From assembly GCF_003609635.1 (NCBI RefSeq), contig NZ_MCIA01000003.1, positions 1 to 64,000 of the forward strand: a stretch of 64,000 bases of DNA, read 5' to 3'. Positions 51,318-59,926 of this stretch are shown one piece after another. The notes below the pieces were generated by a model. The model saw only the letters and a list, made by a program, of their open reading frames with translations. It had not been told where the DNA came from and made no database searches. A program made the position numbers and the translations under genes. The stretch comes from Lacrimispora algidixylanolytica. GTDB lineage: Bacteria > Bacillota > Clostridia > Lachnospirales > Lachnospiraceae. How positions within the stretch are numbered: position 1 is the stretch's first letter; each line of letters opens with the position of its first letter.

Positions 51318-52640
51318 ATGGCTTTTCATTATATTCACAAGGGAATAGTTAGGTTAAAGAATAGAAATTATATACATGGGGTTACAAGTAGCATTAACTT
51401 GAGAGGTGTTAGTTTGAATGATTTATATAAAATGATTAAACCATACTTAAATCAAACTATATTATCTAAATATAAGTTTGGTTATGCAGGGGAGGTTTAT
51501 ATTGAGTCAGATAAGTTTGAAGAAGAGTACAGCCGATATCTTCTAATATTAGAGAAATATTTTAGTCTAAAGAAACCGTTTTACTGTAACAGAAACGGTT
51601 CCTATTATTCAACTGATTTAGTTGTTACAACAGACTTGGTAAAAAGTATAGCCTTAGACGCACCGATCATATTAAATTTGGAATTATCGTTTGATAATAA
51701 AAGATATATTATGTTTTCACTCACGGAATATATGTTGTCATGTATAGCAAAATTAGTTGGTATCATATTCTCTTATACTTCTTTGGATATTAATTATTAT
51801 AAAGCACTTAAAGAATACCTAATAGATTTAACTGACCATATTACTCGAATTATTTTTAATGAAGAATTAGTTCAATTTCCACCGCTACCTTTAGGCTTAA
51901 TTGACAGGATAATATTGGATATGAAAAAACTTAATATTACCCATGTTCGTGAATATTCAGAAATGGACAATATCCTTATTATGTTTATTTCTTATTTTGC
52001 AATGTGTGATTATATTGGAGAACACGATATTATCGTTTCACCTTTACAAGGGGCTGCACTAATACCACCATTTTTCATTTCTATGCAAAAATATACCACT
52101 GACAGGAGTTGCCGTTCCGGTTTGGCAGGGTATGAATATGTTAGGTTTTCAAAGTATGATAAAGATTATTATTGTGAATTATCCTTGCTTGACCAGGTAC
52201 ATTTATTAAGTACTCAATACCCAGAGTGTACAAATATTATATTGATAGATGATAATACAGGAACTGCAACTACGATTAAATCTGTTAAACAAGAATTGTT
52301 AAAGTATTTTAAAAACATCTCGACTTGTGCATTAGAGTATTATTGGGAAGGTAAAATTTTCAAATCTGATTACCCGGCGTTTCAACTAAATGAAATAGAT
52401 TTAATAACGCCACTTTGCTACAGATACTTTAGAATACTTGAGGAACATTTAGAATTCCTAAAGAATGAAACAGATATCAACTTTCGGTATGATTTGGTCA
52501 AGTTTAGTAAAATAGAAATGATTTACGATAAAATTGACTATTGTTCTTATATAAATAGCAATTGTACAGAAACTTCAACAAAAACGAGAATTTTAAATAT
52601 TTATGAGAGAATTATGGAGATAATAAAAATCATCTCATAA
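51318..52640 (+). CDS. Uncharacterised phosphoribosyltransferase-like protein
   Basis: A 440-aa soluble protein of unknown function. A PRPP-loop-like motif, IILIDDNTGTATTIKS, near residue 310 matches the type I phosphoribosyltransferase pattern (hydrophobic stretch, two acidic residues, T/G-rich loop). Upstream, IIVSPLQGAALIPPFF near 242 could be the pyrophosphate loop. The N-terminal 200 residues are not recognised. The ATG at 51318 has no good SD, so the true start may be elsewhere. Related catalytic folds occur in defence and nucleotide salvage; no role can be assigned. Confidence 0.6.
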   Translation: MAFHYIHKGIVRLKNRNYIHGVTSSINLRGVSLNDLYKMIKPYLNQTILSKYKFGYAGEVYIESDKFEEEYSRYLLILEKYFSLKKPFYCNRNGSYYSTDLVVTTDLVKSIALDAPIILNLELSFDNKRYIMFSLTEYMLSCIAKLVGIIFSYTSLDINYYKALKEYLIDLTDHITRIIFNEELVQFPPLPLGLIDRIILDMKKLNITHVREYSEMDNILIMFISYFAMCDYIGEHDIIVSPLQGAALIPPFFISMQKYTTDRSCRSGLAGYEYVRFSKYDKDYYCELSLLDQVHLLSTQYPECTNIILIDDNTGTATTIKSVKQELLKYFKNISTCALEYYWEGKIFKSDYPAFQLNEIDLITPLCYRYFRILEEHLEFLKNETDINFRYDLVKFSKIEMIYDKIDYCSYINSNCTETSTKTRILNIYERIMEIIKIIS

Positions 52641-52790
52641 TTATTTATTATTGAATTAAGCAAAGAGAGTCAAATTCCAATTTTGTAGAGTGTTAAACTT
52701 CCCATTATATTTATAATGTATCAGTGTAGAGCTAAAAGTTAAAGGCTAGATTATTTATAAACTAATTATTTATATTGTTCTAGGTGCAGT

Positions 52791-53351
52791 ATGAAAGTTA
52801 TTTTTATTAGGCATGGTGAACCTAATTATACTCCATGTGACGAAAGAGGATTTATAGGACATGGAAGAGCTTTAGCTCCATTATCTGAACTAGGAATAGT
52901 GCAGGCTGAGAAGGTTGCATTAAATAGTATTTTAAGCAAAAGTGAAATAATTGTTTCATCACCATATCCTCGCGCCCTGCAAACGGCAGCCATTATATCA
53001 CGTGAAACAGGAATCAAATTGAATGTTGAAATGGATTTGCGTGAATGGGAACCAGATAAGACCTTTCAATTTAAATCTTCTGAGGAAGCTGATACTTTAT
53101 ATCAGGATTTCTGTAATTGCAAAGGGATTTATCCCAAGGACGAAAAAAGAAATTGGGAAGAAATTGATGAAATAATTGATCGTATTAATCCCGTGATTCA
53201 CTTTTACTATAAAGAGAGGTATGAAAAAATAATTGTAGTTGCTCATGGAGGAATAATAAGAAGATTTACAGGGGAAGCCAAAGTACAATATTGTACACCA
53301 TATAGCATTAACTATTGTGGTAGCTTTGAATGCTTTAAATGGATTGACTAA
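52791..53351 (+). CDS. Histidine phosphatase family protein
   Basis: A 186-aa phosphatase of the phosphoglycerate mutase-like clan. It has the nucleophilic His in FIRHGEPNY, an Arg in SSPYPRALQTA, a Glu in REWEPD and the second His in VVAHGGIIRRF. These phosphatases act on sugar phosphates or nucleotides. It stands alone in the accessory run. Confidence 0.9.
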   Translation: MKVIFIRHGEPNYTPCDERGFIGHGRALAPLSELGIVQAEKVALNSILSKSEIIVSSPYPRALQTAAIISRETGIKLNVEMDLREWEPDKTFQFKSSEEADTLYQDFCNCKGIYPKDEKRNWEEIDEIIDRINPVIHFYYKERYEKIIVVAHGGIIRRFTGEAKVQYCTPYSINYCGSFECFKWID

Positions 53352-53468
53352 TCACTCCAAATGAGCAAACTGTATAATTAATGTATCATTCCATTATATT
53401 TATAAATCAGTCATTATTAAGAAAATAAGAAACACATATTATCTATATTTTGTGGCGGAGGTGTAATT

Positions 53469-53897
53469 ATGAAGATAACATTATTAGATGTTATTTCCGA
53501 AGAGGTTATTAAACTCTTTTCCGAGCAAGATGACTATATGATGGACTTTCTCGGTGCTGATGGAGTTTACTATACCCGTTATAGCAAAAATGAAAAAATA
53601 AAAAGAGTTTGGTTAGCCTACTTTGGAGAATTGCCAATAGGCTGTGTCGCTTATCGCAAGAAATCTTCAGATGTCGGTGAAGTTAAACGTATGTTTATAA
53701 AACAAGAATATCGTGGACGCGGAATATCTAAATTAATGCTCAACATGGTTGAGCAATATGCAAAACAGTGTGGTGATCATAAGCTACATTTAAGCACGCG
53801 CATTACACTTGAACCAGCTATTACGTTGTACCGACATTCTGGTTTTTTTGAAACATTTCGCGATGGTCTTTATGTAGAAATGGAAAAGAAACTGTGA
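53469..53897 (+). CDS. GNAT-family acetyltransferase
   Basis: A 142-aa single GNAT domain. VKRMFIKQEYRGRGISKLMLNMVEQYAKQCG contains the R-G-R-G-I acetyl-CoA loop, and LYRHSGFFET is the C-terminal motif. ATG 53469 follows GGCGGAGG. Length and motif match many small-molecule N-acetyltransferases. Confidence 0.87.
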   Translation: MKITLLDVISEEVIKLFSEQDDYMMDFLGADGVYYTRYSKNEKIKRVWLAYFGELPIGCVAYRKKSSDVGEVKRMFIKQEYRGRGISKLMLNMVEQYAKQCGDHKLHLSTRITLEPAITLYRHSGFFETFRDGLYVEMEKKL

Positions 53898-53992
53898 TTA
53901 CAACTTCCACAAATGACCAAACGGAGAAGTTAAAAATAGTGGTAACTATGAAGTTATAATATAAATTATTAATATCAGGGGGTATTAGTCTT

Positions 53993-54418
53993 ATGGATGA
54001 AGAATTGAAAATCAAAATGTACTCATTTACGGTGGATTGCAAAGAGCCAAATCATCTGGCAAACTTTTATGCGGCGTTGCTCAAGTGGGAAACCATGCCT
54101 CTCGGCGAGGAATTTGCATGTGCATACCCTCCGGGATCGAATCAGGGATCATATCCTTGTGTATTGTTTCAGCAAAATCCTGAGTATAAACCACCTGTAT
54201 GGCCGGGAGAGCCTGGAGTTCAGCAGCAAATGGCACATTTAGACTTTGCTGTTAATGACTTAGAAAAAGCCGTTCAACATGCGATCCAATGTGGAGCAAC
54301 CGTTGCAGATGATCAATTTTCTGAAGATTGGAGAGTTATGCTTGACCCAGCAGGACATCCTTTTTGCCTATGTCAAATGAAATCTGTTATGGAAAGTCCC
54401 CATTTTGGCCTGTTATAG
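53993..54418 (+). CDS. VOC-family protein (glyoxalase/bleomycin resistance-like)
   Basis: A 141-aa protein with one VOC fold made of two beta-alpha-beta modules. FTVDCKEPNHLANFYAALLKWE starts the first and MAHLDFAVNDLEKAVQHAIQCGA the second; DPAGHPFCLCQ closes the fold. The H...E metal pattern fits, and it is likely a drug-binding or isomerase-type protein. ATG 53993 follows AGGGGG. Confidence 0.87.
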   Translation: MDEELKIKMYSFTVDCKEPNHLANFYAALLKWETMPLGEEFACAYPPGSNQGSYPCVLFQQNPEYKPPVWPGEPGVQQQMAHLDFAVNDLEKAVQHAIQCGATVADDQFSEDWRVMLDPAGHPFCLCQMKSVMESPHFGLL

Positions 54419-54462
54419 AAAAACACATAAGGTAAAATATTTGATTCATAAGGAGTTATGAA

Positions 54463-54876
54463 ATGAAAATGATACAGCAATTATGTTTTTCTGGTGAGAC
54501 AGAGGAAGCATTGAAAGAATACAAGCGAGCTTTTGGCTGCACGGTAAGGAGTTTATTATATTATTCTGATGCTGTGAAACATGGTTGGGAACAACCAGAT
54601 GCGGCTAAGGAATCAATGGTTTACCATTCCGAGATTATGTTTGGTGACCAAGAGGTAAGAATGAATGATTTGTCCGATGAAGAAAATGTGAAACTCACGA
54701 AAAAGGTGACTCATATTATTGGGTTTGATTCAGAAGAAGAGGTTGAAAAGGCCTTCTCCGTACTTAGCGACGGAGGAGAAGTGATAAGGCCACTGGAAAG
54801 ACCGCCTTACATGGTAATTATCGGTACTGTAAAGGATCGTTTCAGAGTTCAATGGGAGTTGATGTGTGACTTTTAA
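54463..54876 (+). CDS. VOC-family protein, PhnB/YjdN-like
   Basis: A 137-aa VOC protein of the PhnB-like group: QQLCFSGETEEALKEYKRAFGCTVRSLLYYSDA at the N-terminus, MVYHSEIMFGDQEVRMND in the middle and DRFRVQWELMCDF at the end. The function of this group is not settled. ATG 54463 follows AAGGAG. Confidence 0.85.
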   Translation: MKMIQQLCFSGETEEALKEYKRAFGCTVRSLLYYSDAVKHGWEQPDAAKESMVYHSEIMFGDQEVRMNDLSDEENVKLTKKVTHIIGFDSEEEVEKAFSVLSDGGEVIRPLERPPYMVIIGTVKDRFRVQWELMCDF

Positions 54877-54950
54877 CATGACTTATATTAAAAACCGTTA
54901 TTATATAGACATAGTAAAATATAAGTTGTTTCTATTTGGGGAGGTAGTAA

Positions 54951-55541
54951 ATGGCGATTGAGATACGCAAGCTGATGCCAGAACATGCAGATGATTACGT
55001 TCATTTTTTCGATGTAACACCGCACGATGATAATGTAGATGAAAATAAATGTTATTGTGTGTGTTGGTGTAATGATGATTATAAGAACAAAGATCTTTCC
55101 ACAGCAGAGAAAAGAAGAGAGTGCGCCTTTGAATATGTGAAAGGCAATAACGTTCAAGGTTATCTTGCCTATAGGGACGATGTGGTGGTTGGTTGGTGTA
55201 ACGCCAATACGAAGGCAGATTGCTTGAAATGCGCTAGTTGGCAAAGGTTTATGGATTATGTGCCACTAGAGGAACCAGGGACAGACATAAAGGTGAAATC
55301 AATATTTTGCTTCATGATTGCGCCGGAGATGAAAAGACAGGGCATTGCCACACAATTCTTGGAGCGAGTGTGTAAAGATGCCGCGGAAGATGGATTTGAC
55401 TTTGTAGAGGCATACCCGTACAAAGAATCAAGTTATCAATCTTCAGATTTTGGAGGCCATTTTGAATTGTATAATAAAATGGGGTTTTATGTTTTAAAAG
55501 AGACACAGCAAGGACTTGTCATGAGGAAACAGTTAAGGTAG
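54951..55541 (+). CDS. GNAT-family acetyltransferase
   Basis: A 196-aa protein, IEIRKLMPEHADDYVHFFD..., with a cysteine-rich N-terminal part (ENKCYCVCWCNDDY). The acetyl-CoA loop is in IFCFMIAPEMKRQGIATQFLERVCKDAAEDG. The C-terminus FELYNKMGFYVLKE is typical. Start ATG 54951 has GGGGAGG upstream. Confidence 0.86.
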   Translation: MAIEIRKLMPEHADDYVHFFDVTPHDDNVDENKCYCVCWCNDDYKNKDLSTAEKRRECAFEYVKGNNVQGYLAYRDDVVVGWCNANTKADCLKCASWQRFMDYVPLEEPGTDIKVKSIFCFMIAPEMKRQGIATQFLERVCKDAAEDGFDFVEAYPYKESSYQSSDFGGHFELYNKMGFYVLKETQQGLVMRKQLR

Positions 55542-55657
55542 TTCCACTCTAAATATGTAACTTGAGAAGCAAATATGGTTTTCTGATATATTTAGAATAA
55601 CTATTTTAAAGACATTGAGAAATACAATTAATAGAAATAAGAACAGGAGTATTTATA

Positions 55658-56392
55658 ATGAGCCATATATATTTATTGCCAGTAACGTTTAATTCAGGTA
55701 AGTCAGAGCGTATCATATACCCTGTACTTTTAAAAGATGAGAACGAATTAATTTTAATTGATTGTGGCTATCCAGATTCCATGCCAAAGCTAGAAAATGC
55801 AATGCAAAAATATGGCTTATCCTTAAGTCAATTAACCAAAATCATTATTACGCACCATGACCATGATCATATGGGGGCGTTACGAGAAATAACTCAGGAA
55901 TATCCCCAAATTGAAGTTTTGTGTTCTAAAGAGCAAGCTCCTTATATTACAGGAAAGAGCAAGTCCCTACGTTTACAGCAGGCCGAAGATATCCAGAATA
56001 CGTTACCAGAAGATAAAAAGGAATACGGGATACAGTTTCAAAAAGTCATAGCCTCTGTCAAAAAGGTGGACGAGGTTTCGATAATAGACAGTGGAGAGAT
56101 TCTTCCTTACTGCGGTGGTATTGAGGTAGTTGACACGAAAGGCCATATGCCAGGACATATCTCCTTATATGTTAAAAAGGAGAAAACACTGATTTCTGGA
56201 GATGCACTTGTTAATGAAGGTGGAAAACTGCGCATGGCGGTGCCAGAGTATGCATTGAATATGGAAGAGGCAAAAGACTCCATTCGAAATCTGGAAAATT
56301 ATGATATAGAAAAAATCATTTGCTACCACGGTGGGGTTTGTGACACTGATGTGAAAAGAAGTTTGAAAAAAATTATTGCAAGTTTTACATAA
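55658..56392 (+). CDS. MBL-fold metallo-hydrolase
   Basis: A 244-aa metallo-beta-lactamase-fold protein. Metal motif H-x-H-D-H appears in IITHHDHDHMGAL, a second His in DTKGHMPGHISLY, the bridging Asp in LISGDALV and a late His in IICYHGG. It is the general hydrolase type (glyoxalase II-like), not a drug-specific lactamase. It is unrelated in sequence to the operon MBL at 4328. Confidence 0.9.
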   Translation: MSHIYLLPVTFNSGKSERIIYPVLLKDENELILIDCGYPDSMPKLENAMQKYGLSLSQLTKIIITHHDHDHMGALREITQEYPQIEVLCSKEQAPYITGKSKSLRLQQAEDIQNTLPEDKKEYGIQFQKVIASVKKVDEVSIIDSGEILPYCGGIEVVDTKGHMPGHISLYVKKEKTLISGDALVNEGGKLRMAVPEYALNMEEAKDSIRNLENYDIEKIICYHGGVCDTDVKRSLKKIIASFT

Positions 56393-56509
56393 CGGAATAA
56401 TTAAAAACTATTTCAGTATCTAATTATTTGTGAAGCTGCTATTATTTAAACAGTGTGCAATGTATATCAATTACATACTTCTACAAAAATACAGACAAGG
56501 TGTTAACAA

Positions 56510-57403
56510 ATGAAAAGTCTTAATGAATCTCTTGAAAAGTTATTCAATACAAGTCCTGATAATATAATTTTAAGTCGTTGTAAAAATGGGGATGTTAATT
56601 CGTCCTATATAGCAAGCTATGGTGATAATAAATATTTTATTAAAATCCAAGATAAGGATCATCTTCCGGACTTGTATGAAAACCAAATAGAACGAGAAGT
56701 CATAAGCACAGATTTGTGTACAAGTCAGAGCATCCCTTGTCCACAAATTCTAGATTATGATTTGGATGCAAAATTTATTATAACAGAATATATGGACTAT
56801 GAAGTATTGGGGAATTTATGGGGACTGCTTGATCTTAAGAAGCAAAAACAGATAAAAGACCAAGCGCTGTGTATTCTTGAAAAGATGAATAACATTCAGT
56901 CTGAGTATTTTGGAGGACTATATAAAGGCGGTAATTTAGAGCAATTTAATAAGTGGACAGATTCATACAAAAACATTGTAAAGATAGCATTAAATGACTG
57001 CTTACGTTATGGAAGCCTAACTGAAGATGAATGTAAGATTATAACAGATAAAGTTAATGAAAATTGTAAACAACTAGATCAGGAAAAGCAGCCTATTGCA
57101 GTGTTTTCGCACCTGGATTTACATTGGAATAATATTTTTATGGATAAAGACGCCCAACAGATAAAAGGAGTTTTTGACTTTGGTAGTGCGTTATATACAC
57201 CAAGCTATATGAGTTATTTCCGTTTGAATGGTGGGTTTCTCTATGGTACAGATTCATTTTATACAAATGATACGATTTGTCCTATGGAATTAAAAAGGTG
57301 TGAATACGAATGTGCTAAGATACTAAACACGCTTGACTATTTTACTTTCCTTTCTTATAAGAATATGAATTATGAAATGGAAAAACACCTTTTGCTAGAC
57401 TAG
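56510..57403 (+). CDS. Aminoglycoside phosphotransferase-family kinase
   Basis: A 297-aa APH-like kinase. The ATP-binding lobe includes YFIKIQDKD. The catalytic loop is FSHLDLHWNNIF (H-x-D-x-x-x-x-N) and the metal motif is GVFDFGSA. It may phosphorylate an aminoglycoside or another small hydroxyl compound; sequence alone does not decide. ATG 56510 has a moderate SD (AAGGTG). Confidence 0.85.
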   Translation: MKSLNESLEKLFNTSPDNIILSRCKNGDVNSSYIASYGDNKYFIKIQDKDHLPDLYENQIEREVISTDLCTSQSIPCPQILDYDLDAKFIITEYMDYEVLGNLWGLLDLKKQKQIKDQALCILEKMNNIQSEYFGGLYKGGNLEQFNKWTDSYKNIVKIALNDCLRYGSLTEDECKIITDKVNENCKQLDQEKQPIAVFSHLDLHWNNIFMDKDAQQIKGVFDFGSALYTPSYMSYFRLNGGFLYGTDSFYTNDTICPMELKRCEYECAKILNTLDYFTFLSYKNMNYEMEKHLLLD

Positions 57404-57481
57404 GAATCTCGTATTGTTAGATTGCGAAATCAGCATGTGATTTATAATTTTATTGGTTTATCTACATACGGAGGAATTGAA

Positions 57482-58369
57482 ATGCAATGTTTCATTCATA
57501 GTCAAGAGTATGACTACGTTATTAACGCATTAAATAATGATGTCACCAGAATGAGTTATTTTCAACTTGCAAAGAAGATCTATAAATTGAAATTTGACCA
57601 GTGGTATCAATCTGGTTATTGGGATGATCGTTTTATCCCCTATACCATAATGCATGATGATATCACTGTTTCAAGTGTGGCGGTTTGTATTAATGATATA
57701 TACTGGCAGGGGCAACAAAAGCGCTATGTACAAATCAGTACCGTTATGACCTTGCCTGAATATAGAAACAAAGGACTTAATCGTTACTTAATGGAAACCG
57801 TTGTAAGTGAATGGAGGGATAAATGCGATGCGATTTATTTATTGTCAAATGATTCTGTCGTAGATTTTTATCCTAAGTTTGGTTTTGAGGAATTTAAGGA
57901 GTTTCAATATAGTAAATCTATATCCAAAGTAAATGGTGCTTATAGAAAGCTTGATATAGAGGTTCCTCGGGATTGGGATTTAATTATGAGAAAATATAAG
58001 CTAGGAAATCCATTCTCCGAACTTAAAGTAGATAATTTATGCCAGTTCGTATTTCATAGCATACAATTTGTTACGCAGGATATTTACTACGTGGAACAGT
58101 ATGATGCTGTTGTCGTGACTAAGTATGATAATAATCAGCTTATTTGTTATGATGTGTTTGCAGATGGTAAGATTCAAATGGATGATATACTAAGTATTAT
58201 GGCATATGAGGATACCGATACTATCTGCCTTGGCTTCACACCAATATCAAAAGATGGATACATAATTGAGGAATCCAAAGAAGAAGATAATCACTTGTTT
58301 GTGCGAATTGGGAAGGAAAATATTTTCAGAGACAATAAGGTAATATTTCCTTTGTTGTCCCGCGCCTAA
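57482..58369 (+). CDS. GNAT-family acetyltransferase, extended
   Basis: A 295-aa protein with an N-terminal GNAT domain (acetyl-CoA loop in QISTVMTLPEYRNKGLNRYLMETVV; end SNDSVVDFYPKFGFEEFKEF) and a C-terminal domain of about 130 residues, as in many larger GNATs. I chose ATG 57482 because GGAGG lies 7 bases upstream; upstream codons would begin before the SD. Substrate unknown. Confidence 0.84.
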   Translation: MQCFIHSQEYDYVINALNNDVTRMSYFQLAKKIYKLKFDQWYQSGYWDDRFIPYTIMHDDITVSSVAVCINDIYWQGQQKRYVQISTVMTLPEYRNKGLNRYLMETVVSEWRDKCDAIYLLSNDSVVDFYPKFGFEEFKEFQYSKSISKVNGAYRKLDIEVPRDWDLIMRKYKLGNPFSELKVDNLCQFVFHSIQFVTQDIYYVEQYDAVVVTKYDNNQLICYDVFADGKIQMDDILSIMAYEDTDTICLGFTPISKDGYIIEESKEEDNHLFVRIGKENIFRDNKVIFPLLSRA

Positions 58370-58399
58370 CGTAAGAACATATATCAATGGAGGAACGTT

Positions 58400-59209
58400 A
58401 TGAAAAAGGATTCTGGTCAGAGAGTTAATATTATAGGGGCTGGTGAAGTTGGTTTAGCCACATTGGTGGATTTGGATAAAAAAAATATTCATAACGTCAA
58501 CAGCTCTTTTTGGGATACGAAAGGAAATGAGGTTATAGGAACAACGGCACTCCCTAAGTATGGTGCATTTATTACAGAGGAAAAGATCCGTCTTTTTGGT
58601 GATGTATCTGGGAAAAAGTTATTAGAGATAGGGTGCGGAACTGGAATTTCCCTAAAATATCATGGAGAGCGTGGGGCGTCTGAGCTGTGGGGACTGGATA
58701 TCTCTGAAAAGCAGATAGAAAAAACGAAGGAGTGTTTATCCTCTTGCGGTTTTTCAGCAACATTAATCTGCTCACCTATGGAAGAAGAGTGCGGAATACC
58801 AAAAGATTATTTTGATTATGTTTATTCAATATATGGCGTGGGCTGGGCGACTGATCTTGATCGTACGTTTCATAAGATTGCTTCCTATGCAAAGAAAGAT
58901 GGTGTTTTTATTTTCAGTTGGTCTCACCCAATGCATAAATGCGTTACAATTGAAAATGATTCTCTGATTATTAAAAAACCTTATTTTGATGAATCGTGGT
59001 ATACCGTATCTCTTGGGGGAGGTGAAATCTCCTTATCGGATCGTAAGTTATCAACTTATATCAATGCATTATCAAAAGCAGGGTTTACCATTGAGGAGAT
59101 GGTTGAGAAATCTGACGAGGAAATTCTTCAAGTATATGAAAATAATGATTTTTCTAAAAAAGCCCAAATGCTACCAGTCACATTTGTAATCAAAGCTAGG
59201 AAATTATAA
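58400..59209 (+). CDS. Class I SAM-dependent methyltransferase
   Basis: A 269-aa methyltransferase. SAM motif I is KLLEIGCGTGISLKYH, motif II is ELWGLDISEKQIE, and the later DYFDYVYSIYGVGW and GVFIFSWSHP fit motifs post I and IV. The N-terminal 60 residues are an extension. Start ATG 58400 has GGAGGA upstream. A TAACGT/ACGTTA inverted repeat flanks the SD (58368-58400). The acceptor is unknown. Confidence 0.88.
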   Translation: MKKDSGQRVNIIGAGEVGLATLVDLDKKNIHNVNSSFWDTKGNEVIGTTALPKYGAFITEEKIRLFGDVSGKKLLEIGCGTGISLKYHGERGASELWGLDISEKQIEKTKECLSSCGFSATLICSPMEEECGIPKDYFDYVYSIYGVGWATDLDRTFHKIASYAKKDGVFIFSWSHPMHKCVTIENDSLIIKKPYFDESWYTVSLGGGEISLSDRKLSTYINALSKAGFTIEEMVEKSDEEILQVYENNDFSKKAQMLPVTFVIKARKL

Positions 59210-59336
59210 GGATTGCTAGGAAATAAAAAGTCGTTAATATTTTAATTTCGTATTTTATATCTCAAGATATCAGCGTTATGGAAGTATTTAGAAGTTGATT
59301 ATCAATAATAAACGTTAGAGAAGCTGGGGGATAAAT

Positions 59337-59792
59337 ATGGGGTGTCTAGTGTGTGAACGAATTGAAACGATAAAGAATGGAACCAATCCTTATTTCGTTA
59401 TGGAACTAGAAACTGGTTATGTTGTCATGGGTGATCACCAACATTTTAAGGGCTATGCCTTATTCTTGTGTAAAGAACATGCCATAGAACTGCATCATTT
59501 ACAGGAAGAGTACAAATTAAAATATTTAAAAGAGATGTCTATCGTGGCTGAGGCTGTTTATCATGTATTTAAACCTGAAAAATTAAATTACGAATTGTTA
59601 GGTAATGGGGATACCCATTTGCATTGGCATATCTTTCCAAGAGTTACGGGAGATACGCCAACAATAGGACCAGTGTGGCGGTTGCCTATGGAGGAAATGT
59701 ATAGCGATTCCAATCGCCTTAGTGAAGATGAATTAATATGTATGAAAAGAGAGCTCAAGGAAGAAATTGAAAAGCTGATTCAGGCGCATTAA
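59337..59792 (+). CDS. HIT-family protein
   Basis: A 151-aa histidine triad protein. The active-site signature H-x-H-x-H is in LLGNGDTHLHWHIFPRV. The N-terminal CLVCERI carries two Cys that may bind zinc. HIT proteins hydrolyse or transfer nucleotides (Hint/Fhit type). Last gene of the plus-strand accessory run, ended by the hairpin at 59846. Confidence 0.9.
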   Translation: MGCLVCERIETIKNGTNPYFVMELETGYVVMGDHQHFKGYALFLCKEHAIELHHLQEEYKLKYLKEMSIVAEAVYHVFKPEKLNYELLGNGDTHLHWHIFPRVTGDTPTIGPVWRLPMEEMYSDSNRLSEDELICMKRELKEEIEKLIQAH

Positions 59793-59845
59793 CGTAGAGC
59801 GAGGCAATGCAACTCAAACAGGATTGCCTTAATCCCCATAATAAA

Positions 59846-59878
59846 GGGCTGAATACTCCTGTTAGGAGCTTCCAGCCC
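59846..59878. terminator. Bidirectional terminator between HIT gene and choline-binding-repeat gene
   Basis: GGGCTG (59846-59851) pairs with CAGCCC (59873-59878), and CTCCT with AGGAG inside. AATAAA on the left and TTATTATT on the right give weak T-tracts in both directions. Confidence 0.75.
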
Positions 59879-59926
59879 AATTATTATTATGTAAGATTTT
59901 CCTTTACGACAATGTCTTTAAACGAA

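Noticed and set aside
58366-58400. TAACGT...ACGTTA around the methyltransferase SD as an integron attC site
   Set aside because: The full RYYYAAC...GTTRRRY pattern with paired inner boxes is not met, similar sites are not present after most genes of the run, and no integron integrase is in view.
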